A DNA stretch of 64,000 nucleotides, from positions 62,001-126,000 of the forward strand of contig QEVO01000005.1 of the NCBI GenBank assembly GCA_003577275.1, given 5' to 3'. Source of the stretch: Pseudomonadota bacterium (lineage in GTDB: Bacteria; Pseudomonadota; Alphaproteobacteria; Sphingomonadales; Govanellaceae). Of the stretch, positions 20,601 through 30,261 are shown in pieces. How positions within the stretch are numbered: position 1 is the stretch's first letter; every line of letters begins with the position of its first letter. The position numbers were made by a program, and so were the translations under genes. The notes beneath the pieces were generated by a model. That model searched no databases. It saw nothing but the letters and a program-made list of their open reading frames with translations, and was not told where the DNA came from.

Positions 20601-21653
20601 CTATAACCTCAACTCATCGGCGCCGAGGGAGGCGAAATGACGCGTCACCTCGGCGTCGCTGACATCCTGAAGCCGCGCCGGTTGCCATTTGGGCGCGTTG
20701 TCCTTATCGAGAATCACCGCCCGCACGCCTTCGAAGAAATCATGATCCTGCATCAGACGGCAGACGATGCGATACTCCATGCGCATGCAGTCATCAAACG
20801 ACAGCGCGCCGCCGTCGCGCAACTGCCGATTGGTGAGCTTCAAGCTGGTGGGCGATTTGGTCAGCAGGGTGTCGCGAACTTTCGCCGCCCAATCGCCGCC
20901 GGCGGCGGTAAGCGCCGCCACGATGGCTTCCACCGTGGCGGGGGCAAAGGCTTGATCGATGACGGCGCGATGATCGGCCAGCGGCGGCGCGCCGGGATCG
21001 GCGGCAAAGTTTTTCAACACCGCATCGACATCTGTTGCGCCATGAATCGCAGCGGCGCGCAACGCCGCCTTCAGATCGCCCAAGCGATCGGCCGGCACAT
21101 AATGAGTGGCGACGCCGGCATAAAGCGCATCCGCCGCCTTTATCCGCGCGCCGCTCAGACCCAGATAAAGCCCAAGCTTGCCGGGCAGACGCGGCAGAAA
21201 ATAACTGCCGCCGACATCGGGAATAAGACCGATGCCGGTTTCCGGCATGGCGAACAACGTGCGCTCGGTGGCGATGCGGTGCGAACCGTGCACCGATACG
21301 CCGACGCCGCCGCCCATCACGATGCCGTCGATGAGCGCGATGTAGGGCTTGGGAAAATGCGCGATGCGGGCGTTCATCACGTATTCGTCGGCGTAGAATG
21401 TCCAGCAGTCGCGCGGATCCTTCTTGCCGGCGTCATAAAGCGCGCGAATATCGCCGCCGGCGCAAAAGGCTTTTTCGCCCGCCCCTTCGATCACCACCGC
21501 CTGAATGGCGGGGTCCGAGGCCCAGGCCTGCAATCGTTCATCCAGCCGCCGGCACATGTCATGGGTGAGCGCATTCAGCGCTTGCGGCCGGTTGAGCAGG
21601 ATAAAGCCGATGCCGCCGGCGCTGTCGAACTGAATATCCGCGTTGCTGGTCAT
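20601..21653 (-). CDS. 3-hydroxyisobutyryl-CoA hydrolase
   Basis: A 350-residue crotonase-fold protein of the HIBCH type, longer than plain enoyl-CoA hydratases. It carries the oxyanion segments EKAFCAGGDIRALYD and GIVMGGGVGVSVHGSHRIATE, followed by the family-typical MPETGIGLIPDVGGSYFLPRLPG with the catalytic glutamate. It would release 3-hydroxyisobutyrate from its CoA ester in valine breakdown. Its ATG overlaps the acyl-CoA dehydrogenase stop by one base (TAATG), so the genes are coupled. Substrate is inferred from operon context. Confidence 0.9.
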   Translation of the reverse strand: MTSNADIQFDSAGGIGFILLNRPQALNALTHDMCRRLDERLQAWASDPAIQAVVIEGAGEKAFCAGGDIRALYDAGKKDPRDCWTFYADEYVMNARIAHFPKPYIALIDGIVMGGGVGVSVHGSHRIATERTLFAMPETGIGLIPDVGGSYFLPRLPGKLGLYLGLSGARIKAADALYAGVATHYVPADRLGDLKAALRAAAIHGATDVDAVLKNFAADPGAPPLADHRAVIDQAFAPATVEAIVAALTAAGGDWAAKVRDTLLTKSPTSLKLTNRQLRDGGALSFDDCMRMEYRIVCRLMQDHDFFEGVRAVILDKDNAPKWQPARLQDVSDAEVTRHFASLGADELRL

Positions 21654-22798
21654 TACTGCCCTTCTTCCAACAGTTTGCGCGCCACGATCACGCGCATGAT
21701 CTCGTTGGTGCCTTCCAGAATCTGATGCACCCGCACGTCGCGCAAGAACCGCTCGATGGGATAATCCTTCAAGTAGCCGTAGCCGCCATGCAGTTGCAGC
21801 GCCTCGTTGACCACGCTAAAGCCGGTATCGGTGGCCAGGCGCTTGGCCATGGCGCAATACATCGTGGCGTCCGATGATTTGGCGTCGAGCTTTGAGGCCG
21901 CCTTGTGCAGCAACAGGCGCGCCGCCTCCAGTTCGGTGGCCATGTCGGCGATCTTGAATTGCAGCGCCTGAAACGATGACAAGGGCTTGCCGAACTGCTT
22001 GCGGTCGCGGATGTACCACTTGGCTTCATCCAAACAGCGCCGCGCGCCGCCCAACGAACAGGCGCCGATGTTCAACCGCCCGCCATCAAGGCCCATCATG
22101 GCGATCTTGAAGCCGTCGCCTTCCGCGCCGATGCGGTTGGCCGTTGGTATCCGGCAGTTGTCGAAATTGACGGCGGCGGTGGGCTGGGATTTCCAGCCCA
22201 ATTTCTTTTCCTGTGCGCCGAACGACAGCCCCGGTGTTCCGGCTTCGATCACGAAGGTGGAAATGCCGCGCGCGCCGTCATCGCTGGTGCGCGCCATGAC
22301 GACGTAGATGTCGGAACGGCCGCCGCCGGATATGAACGCCTTGGAGCCGTTGAGCACGTAATGATCGCCGTCCCGCACGGCGCGGGTGCGCAGCGCGGCG
22401 GCGTCCGATCCCGCGCCTGGCTCGGTCAGGCAATAGCTGGCGAAATGCGCCATGGTGGTAAGGTTGGGCAGCCACCGGCGGCGTTGCTCATCGCTGCCGA
22501 AGCGGTCGATCATCCAGGACGCCATGTTGTGGATGGAAATATAGGCGGCAGTGGACGGGCAGCCGGCCGCCAGTTCCTCGAAAATGAGCGCCGCATCAAG
22601 CCGCGTCAGCCCCGCGCCGCCGACATCCTCGCCGATATAAATGCCGGCAAAGCCCAGCGCGGCGGCGGCGCGCAATTCGTTTTCCGGAAAATGGCACTCA
22701 GCGTCCCACTTCTCGGCATTGGGCGCGAACTGGTCCGCCGCGAACTGGCGGGCAGTGTCCTGAATGAGCCGCTGCTCCTCGCTAAGCTCGAAATCCAT
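21653..22798 (-). CDS. Isobutyryl-CoA-type acyl-CoA dehydrogenase
   Basis: A 381-residue FAD-dependent acyl-CoA dehydrogenase starting MDFELSEEQRLIQDTARQF. It shows the FAD/substrate segment YCLTEPGAGSDAAALRTRA, the RKQFGKPLSSFQ motif and the C-terminal QLHGGYGYLKDYPIERFLRD, followed by ILEGTNEIMR. The catalytic glutamate is expected in EGTNEI. A long extension of the open frame runs back into mmsA, so 22798 is taken as the start. The substrate isobutyryl-CoA is inferred from its place among valine genes. Confidence 0.88.
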   Translation of the reverse strand: MDFELSEEQRLIQDTARQFAADQFAPNAEKWDAECHFPENELRAAAALGFAGIYIGEDVGGAGLTRLDAALIFEELAAGCPSTAAYISIHNMASWMIDRFGSDEQRRRWLPNLTTMAHFASYCLTEPGAGSDAAALRTRAVRDGDHYVLNGSKAFISGGGRSDIYVVMARTSDDGARGISTFVIEAGTPGLSFGAQEKKLGWKSQPTAAVNFDNCRIPTANRIGAEGDGFKIAMMGLDGGRLNIGACSLGGARRCLDEAKWYIRDRKQFGKPLSSFQALQFKIADMATELEAARLLLHKAASKLDAKSSDATMYCAMAKRLATDTGFSVVNEALQLHGGYGYLKDYPIERFLRDVRVHQILEGTNEIMRVIVARKLLEEGQ

Positions 22799-22815
22799 CG
22801 GGCTTTTCAAATCCC

Positions 22816-24309
22816 CTATTTCAAGGTCGGCATGACGAACTCGGCGCCCGAGCGCACCGTCGGCCAGCGCGCGGTCACGGTCTTGATCTTGGTATAGAAC
22901 TGCACCGCCTGCATCCCCATGGTGTTGTGGTCGCCGAACGCCGAATTCTTCCAACCGCCGAAGGTGTGGAACGCCAGCGGCACCGGGATCGGAATATTGA
23001 TGCCCACCATACCCACTTGCACGCGGTCCGCATAGGTGCGGGCGGCATGGCCGTTCTGGGTGAAGATCGAGGTGCCGTTGCCGTATTCGTGCACGGTGGG
23101 CAGCTCGAACGCCTCGTCGATGCCCTTGGCGCGCACGATCTGCAAGGTGGGGCCGAAGATTTCCTCTTTGTACGAGCGATGATTGGGGCTTGCCTTGTCA
23201 AAGAGCGAGCCGCCCATGAAAAAGCCGTTCTCATAGCCCTGCAGCTTCAGGCCGCGGCCGTCAACCACCAGCTCCGCGCCTTCCTGTACCGCCAGATCAA
23301 TATAGCCCTTGACCTTGGTCCAGTGCTCGCGGGTGACCAGCGGCCCCATTTCGGAGGCCGGGTCAAGCGACGGGCCGACTTTCAACGACTCCACCCGGGG
23401 CTTGAGCATGGTAAGGAGCTTGTCGGCCACCTTGTCGTCGGTGGTGACGCCGACCGAGATCGCCATGCAGCGCTCGCCCGCCGAGCCGTAGGCCGCGCCC
23501 ACTAGCGCATCCGCCACCAGGTTAAGATCGGCGTCGGGCAGAATGATCATGTGATTCTTGGCCCCGCCCATGGCCTGACAGCGCTTGCCGTTGGCGGTCG
23601 CCGTGGCATAGACGTATTTGGCGATGGCGGTGGAGCCGACGAAGCTTACCGCCTTGACGCGCGGGTCGGTCAAAATGGTATCGACCGCTTCCTTGTCGCC
23701 ATTGACCACGTTCAACACGCCATCGGGCAAGCCCGCTTCCTTGAACAGTTCGGCGATCCGCATCGGGCAGGAGGGGTCTTTCTCCGATGGCTTCAGCACA
23801 AAGGTGTTGCCGCAGGCGATGGCCATCGGCGCCATCCACAACGGGATCATGCCGGGAAAATTAAAGGGCGTGATGCCGGCGCAGACGCCCAATGGCTTCC
23901 TCATGGAATAGATGTCGATGCCGGCGCTGACGTTATCGGAAAACTCGCCTTTCAACAGATGGGGAATACCGCAGGCGAACTCCACCACCTCGATGCCGCG
24001 CTGGATCGAGCCCTTGGCGTCGGTGATCACCTTGCCGTGCTCCCGCGACAGCATTTCCGCCAGCTCGTCGATGTGCTTGTAAAGGAGATTAAGGAAGTTT
24101 TGGATGATCCGACCACGGGCGACCACCGAGGTCGCCGACCATTCGGGGAACATCTTCTGCGCCGTGGCGATGGCCGCCTCCACCTCCGCCTTGGAAGCCA
24201 GCGCCACCTTGCCCTGCACCTCGCCGATGGTGGGGTTGTAGATGTCGCCGAAGCGGCCGCTTTGGCCCTCGACCGTCTTGCCGTTGATGAAATGATGGAT
24301 CTGGTACAT
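22816..24309 (-). CDS. mmsA: CoA-acylating methylmalonate-semialdehyde dehydrogenase
   Basis: A 497-residue aldehyde dehydrogenase that oxidises methylmalonate semialdehyde to propionyl-CoA, ending valine breakdown. It starts MYQIHHFINGKTVEG. The NAD-binding segment VNGDKEAVDTILTDPRVKAVSFVGST is present in part, and the catalytic Cys lies in GSAGERCMAISV, a form typical of MmsA. The start at 24309 is chosen because upstream codons fall in the divergent promoter region. It heads the valine operon and faces the hydrolase-LysR genes across a 125-base shared control region. Confidence 0.95.
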   Translation of the reverse strand: MYQIHHFINGKTVEGQSGRFGDIYNPTIGEVQGKVALASKAEVEAAIATAQKMFPEWSATSVVARGRIIQNFLNLLYKHIDELAEMLSREHGKVITDAKGSIQRGIEVVEFACGIPHLLKGEFSDNVSAGIDIYSMRKPLGVCAGITPFNFPGMIPLWMAPMAIACGNTFVLKPSEKDPSCPMRIAELFKEAGLPDGVLNVVNGDKEAVDTILTDPRVKAVSFVGSTAIAKYVYATATANGKRCQAMGGAKNHMIILPDADLNLVADALVGAAYGSAGERCMAISVGVTTDDKVADKLLTMLKPRVESLKVGPSLDPASEMGPLVTREHWTKVKGYIDLAVQEGAELVVDGRGLKLQGYENGFFMGGSLFDKASPNHRSYKEEIFGPTLQIVRAKGIDEAFELPTVHEYGNGTSIFTQNGHAARTYADRVQVGMVGINIPIPVPLAFHTFGGWKNSAFGDHNTMGMQAVQFYTKIKTVTARWPTVRSGAEFVMPTLK

Positions 24310-24434
24310 GGGCCTGCTCCTGGATAGCGGATCGGTTCGCTTATGATCATTTATAAGGCGACAAAAACGCAAGGTCATGTCAGAATGACTCACAAAAATT
24401 CTGCATTTTTGCACAATCAACAAAGGGGCCCGTC

Positions 24435-25160
24435 GTGACGAAAAAGCAAAAACCCTGCGTTCTGGTCCATGGCGCGTGGCATGGCGCCTGGTGCTGGGAT
24501 GAGTTCAAGCCCTATCTGACGGAGCGGGGTTTGACGCCCATCGCCCCCGACCTGCCGGGGCACGGCGGCCGGCCGCTGCCCTTGGCCGAGGTCAGCTTGG
24601 CCGGCTATGCCGACGCCATCGCCGAAATTTTGGACGGCCTCGCTGAGCCGGCGATCCTGGTGGGCCACAGCATGGGCGGCATCGTCATCTCGGAAGCCGC
24701 CGAGCGGCGACCGGACAAGGTGCGCCATCTGGTTTACCTGTCGGCGTTCCTGTTGCCCGACGGCGTCGCCATGGCCGCCCGCATGAAGGAGGACACCGGT
24801 AGCCTCGCCGCCCGCTTCGTCCGCCGCACCGAGGACGGGCGCGGGCTTTTGATGGGCGAGGAAGGGCTGAGGACAGCAATTTATGAGGGCGTTGCCGCGC
24901 CCGTCGTCGACCGCGCCGTCAAGCTGAGCCAGCCCCAGGCCATCGCCCCCTTCATGACGCCCTTGCATCTGACCGCCGAGCGCTTCGGCCGGGCGCCGCG
25001 GGCCTTTGTGGAATGCACCGAGGATAAGGCGATCACCCTCGAGATGCAGCGCCGCATGCAGCGCGACCTGCCCTGCGACCCGGTGCTGACGCTTGCCTGC
25101 GGCCATTGCCCGCACGACATCGCGCCCGAGGCGCTGGCCGATTTTCTGGCCAAACTTTAA
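24435..25160 (+). CDS. Alpha/beta hydrolase (esterase-like)
   Basis: A 241-residue alpha/beta hydrolase. The oxyanion segment VLVHGAWHGAWCWDEF is near the start, the nucleophile Ser79 sits in VGHSMGGI, and a late ECTEDKAI plus GHCPH supply the acid and the His. The overall pattern resembles the methyl-esterase / hydroxynitrile-lyase group of plants and bacteria. The start codon is GTG, with AAAGGGG upstream. It is divergent from mmsA and sits 8 bases before a LysR gene. Its substrate is not evident. Confidence 0.8.
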   Translation: MTKKQKPCVLVHGAWHGAWCWDEFKPYLTERGLTPIAPDLPGHGGRPLPLAEVSLAGYADAIAEILDGLAEPAILVGHSMGGIVISEAAERRPDKVRHLVYLSAFLLPDGVAMAARMKEDTGSLAARFVRRTEDGRGLLMGEEGLRTAIYEGVAAPVVDRAVKLSQPQAIAPFMTPLHLTAERFGRAPRAFVECTEDKAITLEMQRRMQRDLPCDPVLTLACGHCPHDIAPEALADFLAKL

Positions 25161-25168
25161 GGCTCCAC

Positions 25169-27080
<1,912 letters not shown>

Positions 27081-27089
27081 ATTAGCTCC

Positions 27090-27160
27090 GTCATTGCGAG
27101 CGACAGCGAAGCAATCCAGCATCTGGACCGCCACGGCCACTAACGTGGCCTCGCGGTGAC
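27090..27160. repeat. REPIN-like inverted-arm repeat, family B copy 1
   Basis: The short left arm (27090-27118) is GTCA-ATTGC-type stem-TCCA, where ATTGC pairs with GCAAT. A 5-base spacer follows, and then a long right arm (27124-27160). Read on the minus strand, that arm pairs ACCGC with GCGGT outside and GGCCAC with GTGGCC inside, around a GTTA loop. It sits between the convergent hemB and motA 3' ends. The long arm has the same length and GTTA loop as the copy at 43255 but different paired bases. Confidence 0.82.
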
Positions 27161-27175
27161 GAAATTGGATGATCC

Positions 27176-28045
27176 CTAAAGCTCCGGCGGGATGTTGGCG
27201 ACCGCCTCGTCAAGCTCATAAAAGGTTGGCTGTAGGCTGGTGGGCACGCTCTTGCGGCCGATTTCCACCGAAATCTGCGGCGCGTTGCCGTGCAGATGCG
27301 ACACCAGCGTATCCTTGATGACGTTGTAGAACTTGCCTTCCTCGTCGAGCACTTGGCGCAGGCGCACCGCCATCGGCCCCACCACCAGATAGGAGAGGAA
27401 AATACCCATGAACGTGCCAACCAGCGCGCTGCCGATCATGGCGCCGAGAATTTCCACCGGCTCATTGATGCTGCCCATGGTCTTGACGATGCCAAGGACG
27501 GCGGCGACGATACCCAGCGCCGGCATGCCGTCGGCCATGATTTGCAGCGAATGAGCTGGCTCGTGCTCTTCCTGATGATGTTTTTCGAGATCCTTCAGCA
27601 TCACGTCCTCGACCTGATAGGCGTCATCGAAATTCATGGTGATCATGCGCAGGTAATCGCAGATGAACACCACCGCATGGTGGTCGGCGGCGATCTTGGA
27701 AAAGTGGTTGAAGATTTTTGACTCTTTGGGATTCTCGATGTGTTGCTCGAGCGCGATCACGCCCTTGGTGCGCACCAGCTTGGTCAAGACGAACATCAGG
27801 CACAACAGATCGCGGTAATCGTCCTTCTTCCACTTCGGCCCCTTGATCACCTTGACCACGCCGGCGCCGGCCTTCTTGATGATGCCCATACCGTTGGCGA
27901 TGAGGAACGCGCCCACCGCCGCGCCGCCGATGATCATGATTTCATGGGGAATGGCATGGAGCACCGGCTCCATCTTGCCGCCGGAAATGACGTAGCCGCC
28001 AAATACCAGAACAAAAACCAGAACTAGACCGATAATGGGCAACAT
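27176..28045 (-). CDS. motA: Flagellar motor stator protein MotA
   Basis: A 289-residue inner-membrane stator subunit with four predicted membrane segments (near residues 2-20, 30-50, 170-190 and 200-220) and a large cytoplasmic loop. Family landmarks are GGAAVGAFLIANG, MADGMPALGIVAAVLGIVKTM and the closing FYNVIKDTLVSHLHGNAPQISVEIGRKSVP in pieces. It conducts protons with MotB. Unusually, motB is not adjacent: it lies 5.8 kb away on the other strand, beyond a threonine deaminase and a defence operon. Confidence 0.94.
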   Translation of the reverse strand: MLPIIGLVLVFVLVFGGYVISGGKMEPVLHAIPHEIMIIGGAAVGAFLIANGMGIIKKAGAGVVKVIKGPKWKKDDYRDLLCLMFVLTKLVRTKGVIALEQHIENPKESKIFNHFSKIAADHHAVVFICDYLRMITMNFDDAYQVEDVMLKDLEKHHQEEHEPAHSLQIMADGMPALGIVAAVLGIVKTMGSINEPVEILGAMIGSALVGTFMGIFLSYLVVGPMAVRLRQVLDEEGKFYNVIKDTLVSHLHGNAPQISVEIGRKSVPTSLQPTFYELDEAVANIPPEL

Positions 28046-28310
28046 AGGACGGGCCGGATCTCTCTATGGCCGCGCAAGATGCGGCGGGTTATCTGCCTTA
28101 TCCTCGTTTTATAGCCCACACTCGTTAAGCCAACCTTAATGGTGGTGGAGGGTTATCCCCTTGAAATTACAGGAGAGATAAGCTCCGATATGGTTAAGAA
28201 TGAAACGCCCTTTCGGGCCCATGGCCGCCCCCCTTCAATCGCTTGTTCAAAAACGCCAGCAAAGTGTGTATGAAGTGCCCACCGGCGGCAGCCGGAATGG
28301 AAAGAAGCCA

Positions 28311-29567
28311 ATGAAACACGCCTTAGAACCTGCGGCCGAGAGCCTCCCCGTGACCCTGGACGACGTGCGCCGGGCGGCGGCGCGGCTTGATGGCGCGATC
28401 ATCAAAACGCCCTTCAACAAGTCGCTGACGCTGTCGCAGCTGACCGGGGCCGAAATCTGGCTGAAGTTCGAGAATTTGCAGTTTACCGCCGCCTTCAAGG
28501 AGCGCGGGGCCCTAAACAAGCTCCTCTGCCTGACAGCGGCAGAGCGCGCCAAGGGGGTGATCGCGGCATCGGCCGGCAACCACGCCCAGGGCGTCGCTTA
28601 TCATGCGCAAAAGCTCGGCGTGCCGGCCACCATCGTCATGCCCTCCACCACGCCCTTCGTCAAGGTCAAGCAAACCGAGGAATTCGGCGCCAAAGTCGTG
28701 CTCAACGGCGACAAATTCGACGATACGGCGCTTTACGCCGAGGAACTGGCGAAGCAGCACGACCTCACCCTCATCCACCCCTTCGATGACCCCGAGGTGA
28801 TCGCCGGCCAGGGCACCATGGCCCTGGAGATGTTGGCCGACAACCCCGACCTTGACTGCCTGGTGGTGCCGGTGGGCGGCGGCGGGCTGATCTCCGGCAT
28901 CGCGGTGGCGGCCAAGGCCATCAAGCCCGAGATCAAGATCATCGGCGTGCAGGCCGAACGCTTCCCCTCGCTCTATCGCGCGCTGCATGATCAGGAGTAT
29001 GTGGCGAAGGGCTCGTCCCTGGCCGAGGGCATCGCGGTCAAGACCATCGGCAAGACCACGTTTCAAATCTGCCGGCGGCTGGTGGACCAGGTGGTGCTGG
29101 TCAGCGAGGACTGCCTGGAGCGCGCCGTCAGCCTGCTCTTGACCATCGAAAAGACGGTGGCCGAGGGGGCGGGCGCGGCCGGGCTGGCCGCCATCCTGAC
29201 CTACCCCGAGATGTTTCGCGGCAAAAAGGTCGGGGTCGTCCTTTCCGGCGGCAACATCGACAGCCGGCTCTTGGCCTCGCTCCTGATGCGCTCGCTCATC
29301 CGCGACGGCCGCATCACCCAGCTGTGGGTCGAATTGCAGGACGTGCCCGGCGCGCTGGCCCGGGTCTCCACCATCATCGGCAGCTTAGGCGGCAACATCA
29401 TCGACGTCAGCCACCACCGGCTGTTCACCCAATTGCCGGCCAAGGAAACCTACTGCGACATCACCCTGGAAACCCGCGACCAGGAGCACTTGAACCGCAT
29501 CCTCGATGGCCTGCGCCAGGCCGGCTTCGTGTGCCACATCAAGAACGCCGACACCCAGGGGCGGTAG
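28311..29567 (+). CDS. Threonine ammonia-lyase with C-terminal ACT domain
   Basis: A 418-residue PLP enzyme that deaminates threonine (or serine) to 2-oxobutyrate. The PLP lysine is in FTAAFKERGALNKL, the phosphate-binding residues in AASAGNHAQGVAYHA, and the glycine loop in VPVGGGGLISGIAVA. Residues about 335-410 form an ACT domain (LWVELQDVPGALARVSTIIG), typical of TdcB-type enzymes. The ATG at 28311 follows GGAAAGAAG; an upstream in-frame ATG at 28200 is less likely. Biosynthetic (IlvA) or catabolic role is undecided. It is divergent from motA. Confidence 0.9.
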   Translation: MKHALEPAAESLPVTLDDVRRAAARLDGAIIKTPFNKSLTLSQLTGAEIWLKFENLQFTAAFKERGALNKLLCLTAAERAKGVIAASAGNHAQGVAYHAQKLGVPATIVMPSTTPFVKVKQTEEFGAKVVLNGDKFDDTALYAEELAKQHDLTLIHPFDDPEVIAGQGTMALEMLADNPDLDCLVVPVGGGGLISGIAVAAKAIKPEIKIIGVQAERFPSLYRALHDQEYVAKGSSLAEGIAVKTIGKTTFQICRRLVDQVVLVSEDCLERAVSLLLTIEKTVAEGAGAAGLAAILTYPEMFRGKKVGVVLSGGNIDSRLLASLLMRSLIRDGRITQLWVELQDVPGALARVSTIIGSLGGNIIDVSHHRLFTQLPAKETYCDITLETRDQEHLNRILDGLRQAGFVCHIKNADTQGR

Positions 29568-29592
29568 GAGGTCAGGGTAGCGAACAAGAATT

Positions 29593-30261
29593 TCACGACG
29601 TTCGTAGTGAACCTGCCGAACCCCGAGAAGCGCACCACCGATCAAGGCGGGACGAGTCATAACCCGCCGGATCAAGATGTATCCAACGCGACCATCGGTA
29701 TTCAATTTTTGACCAACGTTCCTGGTCCGGCGCGCCGAGTGAATGGCCGTGCCTGGCTATCTGGCGGTCGTAGAAGCCGCTTTCATAAAGCCGCTGGTGG
29801 CGCGCTTTTCGCCAAGCGTATTCGGCAGCGATCGGCGCAATCCTGCCAGTCCATTGCGATTGCTGTTGCCAGTCACGAAAAGCGCCCCAGAAACGGCGAA
29901 TGAATAGGGGGAGGTCAATCAAAGCTGGGGCCAGCCGAATCTTCGGCGTGTCATATCTGTCATTCAGCGGCGCATCACTGACTGTCAGCATCGCGGAATG
30001 CGGCGTAATGTCGGCGATCGTCCAAATACTATATCCCACATCCTCCCCATCCATCCACCATTCCAGGGATGCATGCGTCGCCTTGCCTTCAATAACATCA
30101 ACCATCGCCCCTAGCCAATAGATCATATCGGAAAGCTGATTGGGGCTCACATCCGGCCCGGCTTCGCAGCCGAACCGGCGGCCATTAATCCGCGCCAACA
30201 CACGGAACCAGCTCGTCATGCAATCAGAGAAACGAATGGCGATATCGGTAGTGGGAGTCAT
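29593..30261 (-). CDS. Unknown protein coupled to the type IIL RM gene
   Basis: A 222-residue soluble protein that I cannot place in a family. It is rich in Trp, Arg and Asp. There is no signal peptide, membrane segment or clear catalytic motif. Segments such as ASLEWWMDGEDVGYSIW and LPLFIRRFWGAFRDWQQQ suggest a compact alpha/beta fold. Its ATG overlaps the stop of the MmeI-like gene by four bases (30258-30261), so it is almost surely co-translated with that enzyme. A role as accessory, immunity or control protein of the RM system is inference only. Confidence 0.65.
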   Translation of the reverse strand: MTPTTDIAIRFSDCMTSWFRVLARINGRRFGCEAGPDVSPNQLSDMIYWLGAMVDVIEGKATHASLEWWMDGEDVGYSIWTIADITPHSAMLTVSDAPLNDRYDTPKIRLAPALIDLPLFIRRFWGAFRDWQQQSQWTGRIAPIAAEYAWRKARHQRLYESGFYDRQIARHGHSLGAPDQERWSKIEYRWSRWIHLDPAGYDSSRLDRWCASRGSAGSLRTS

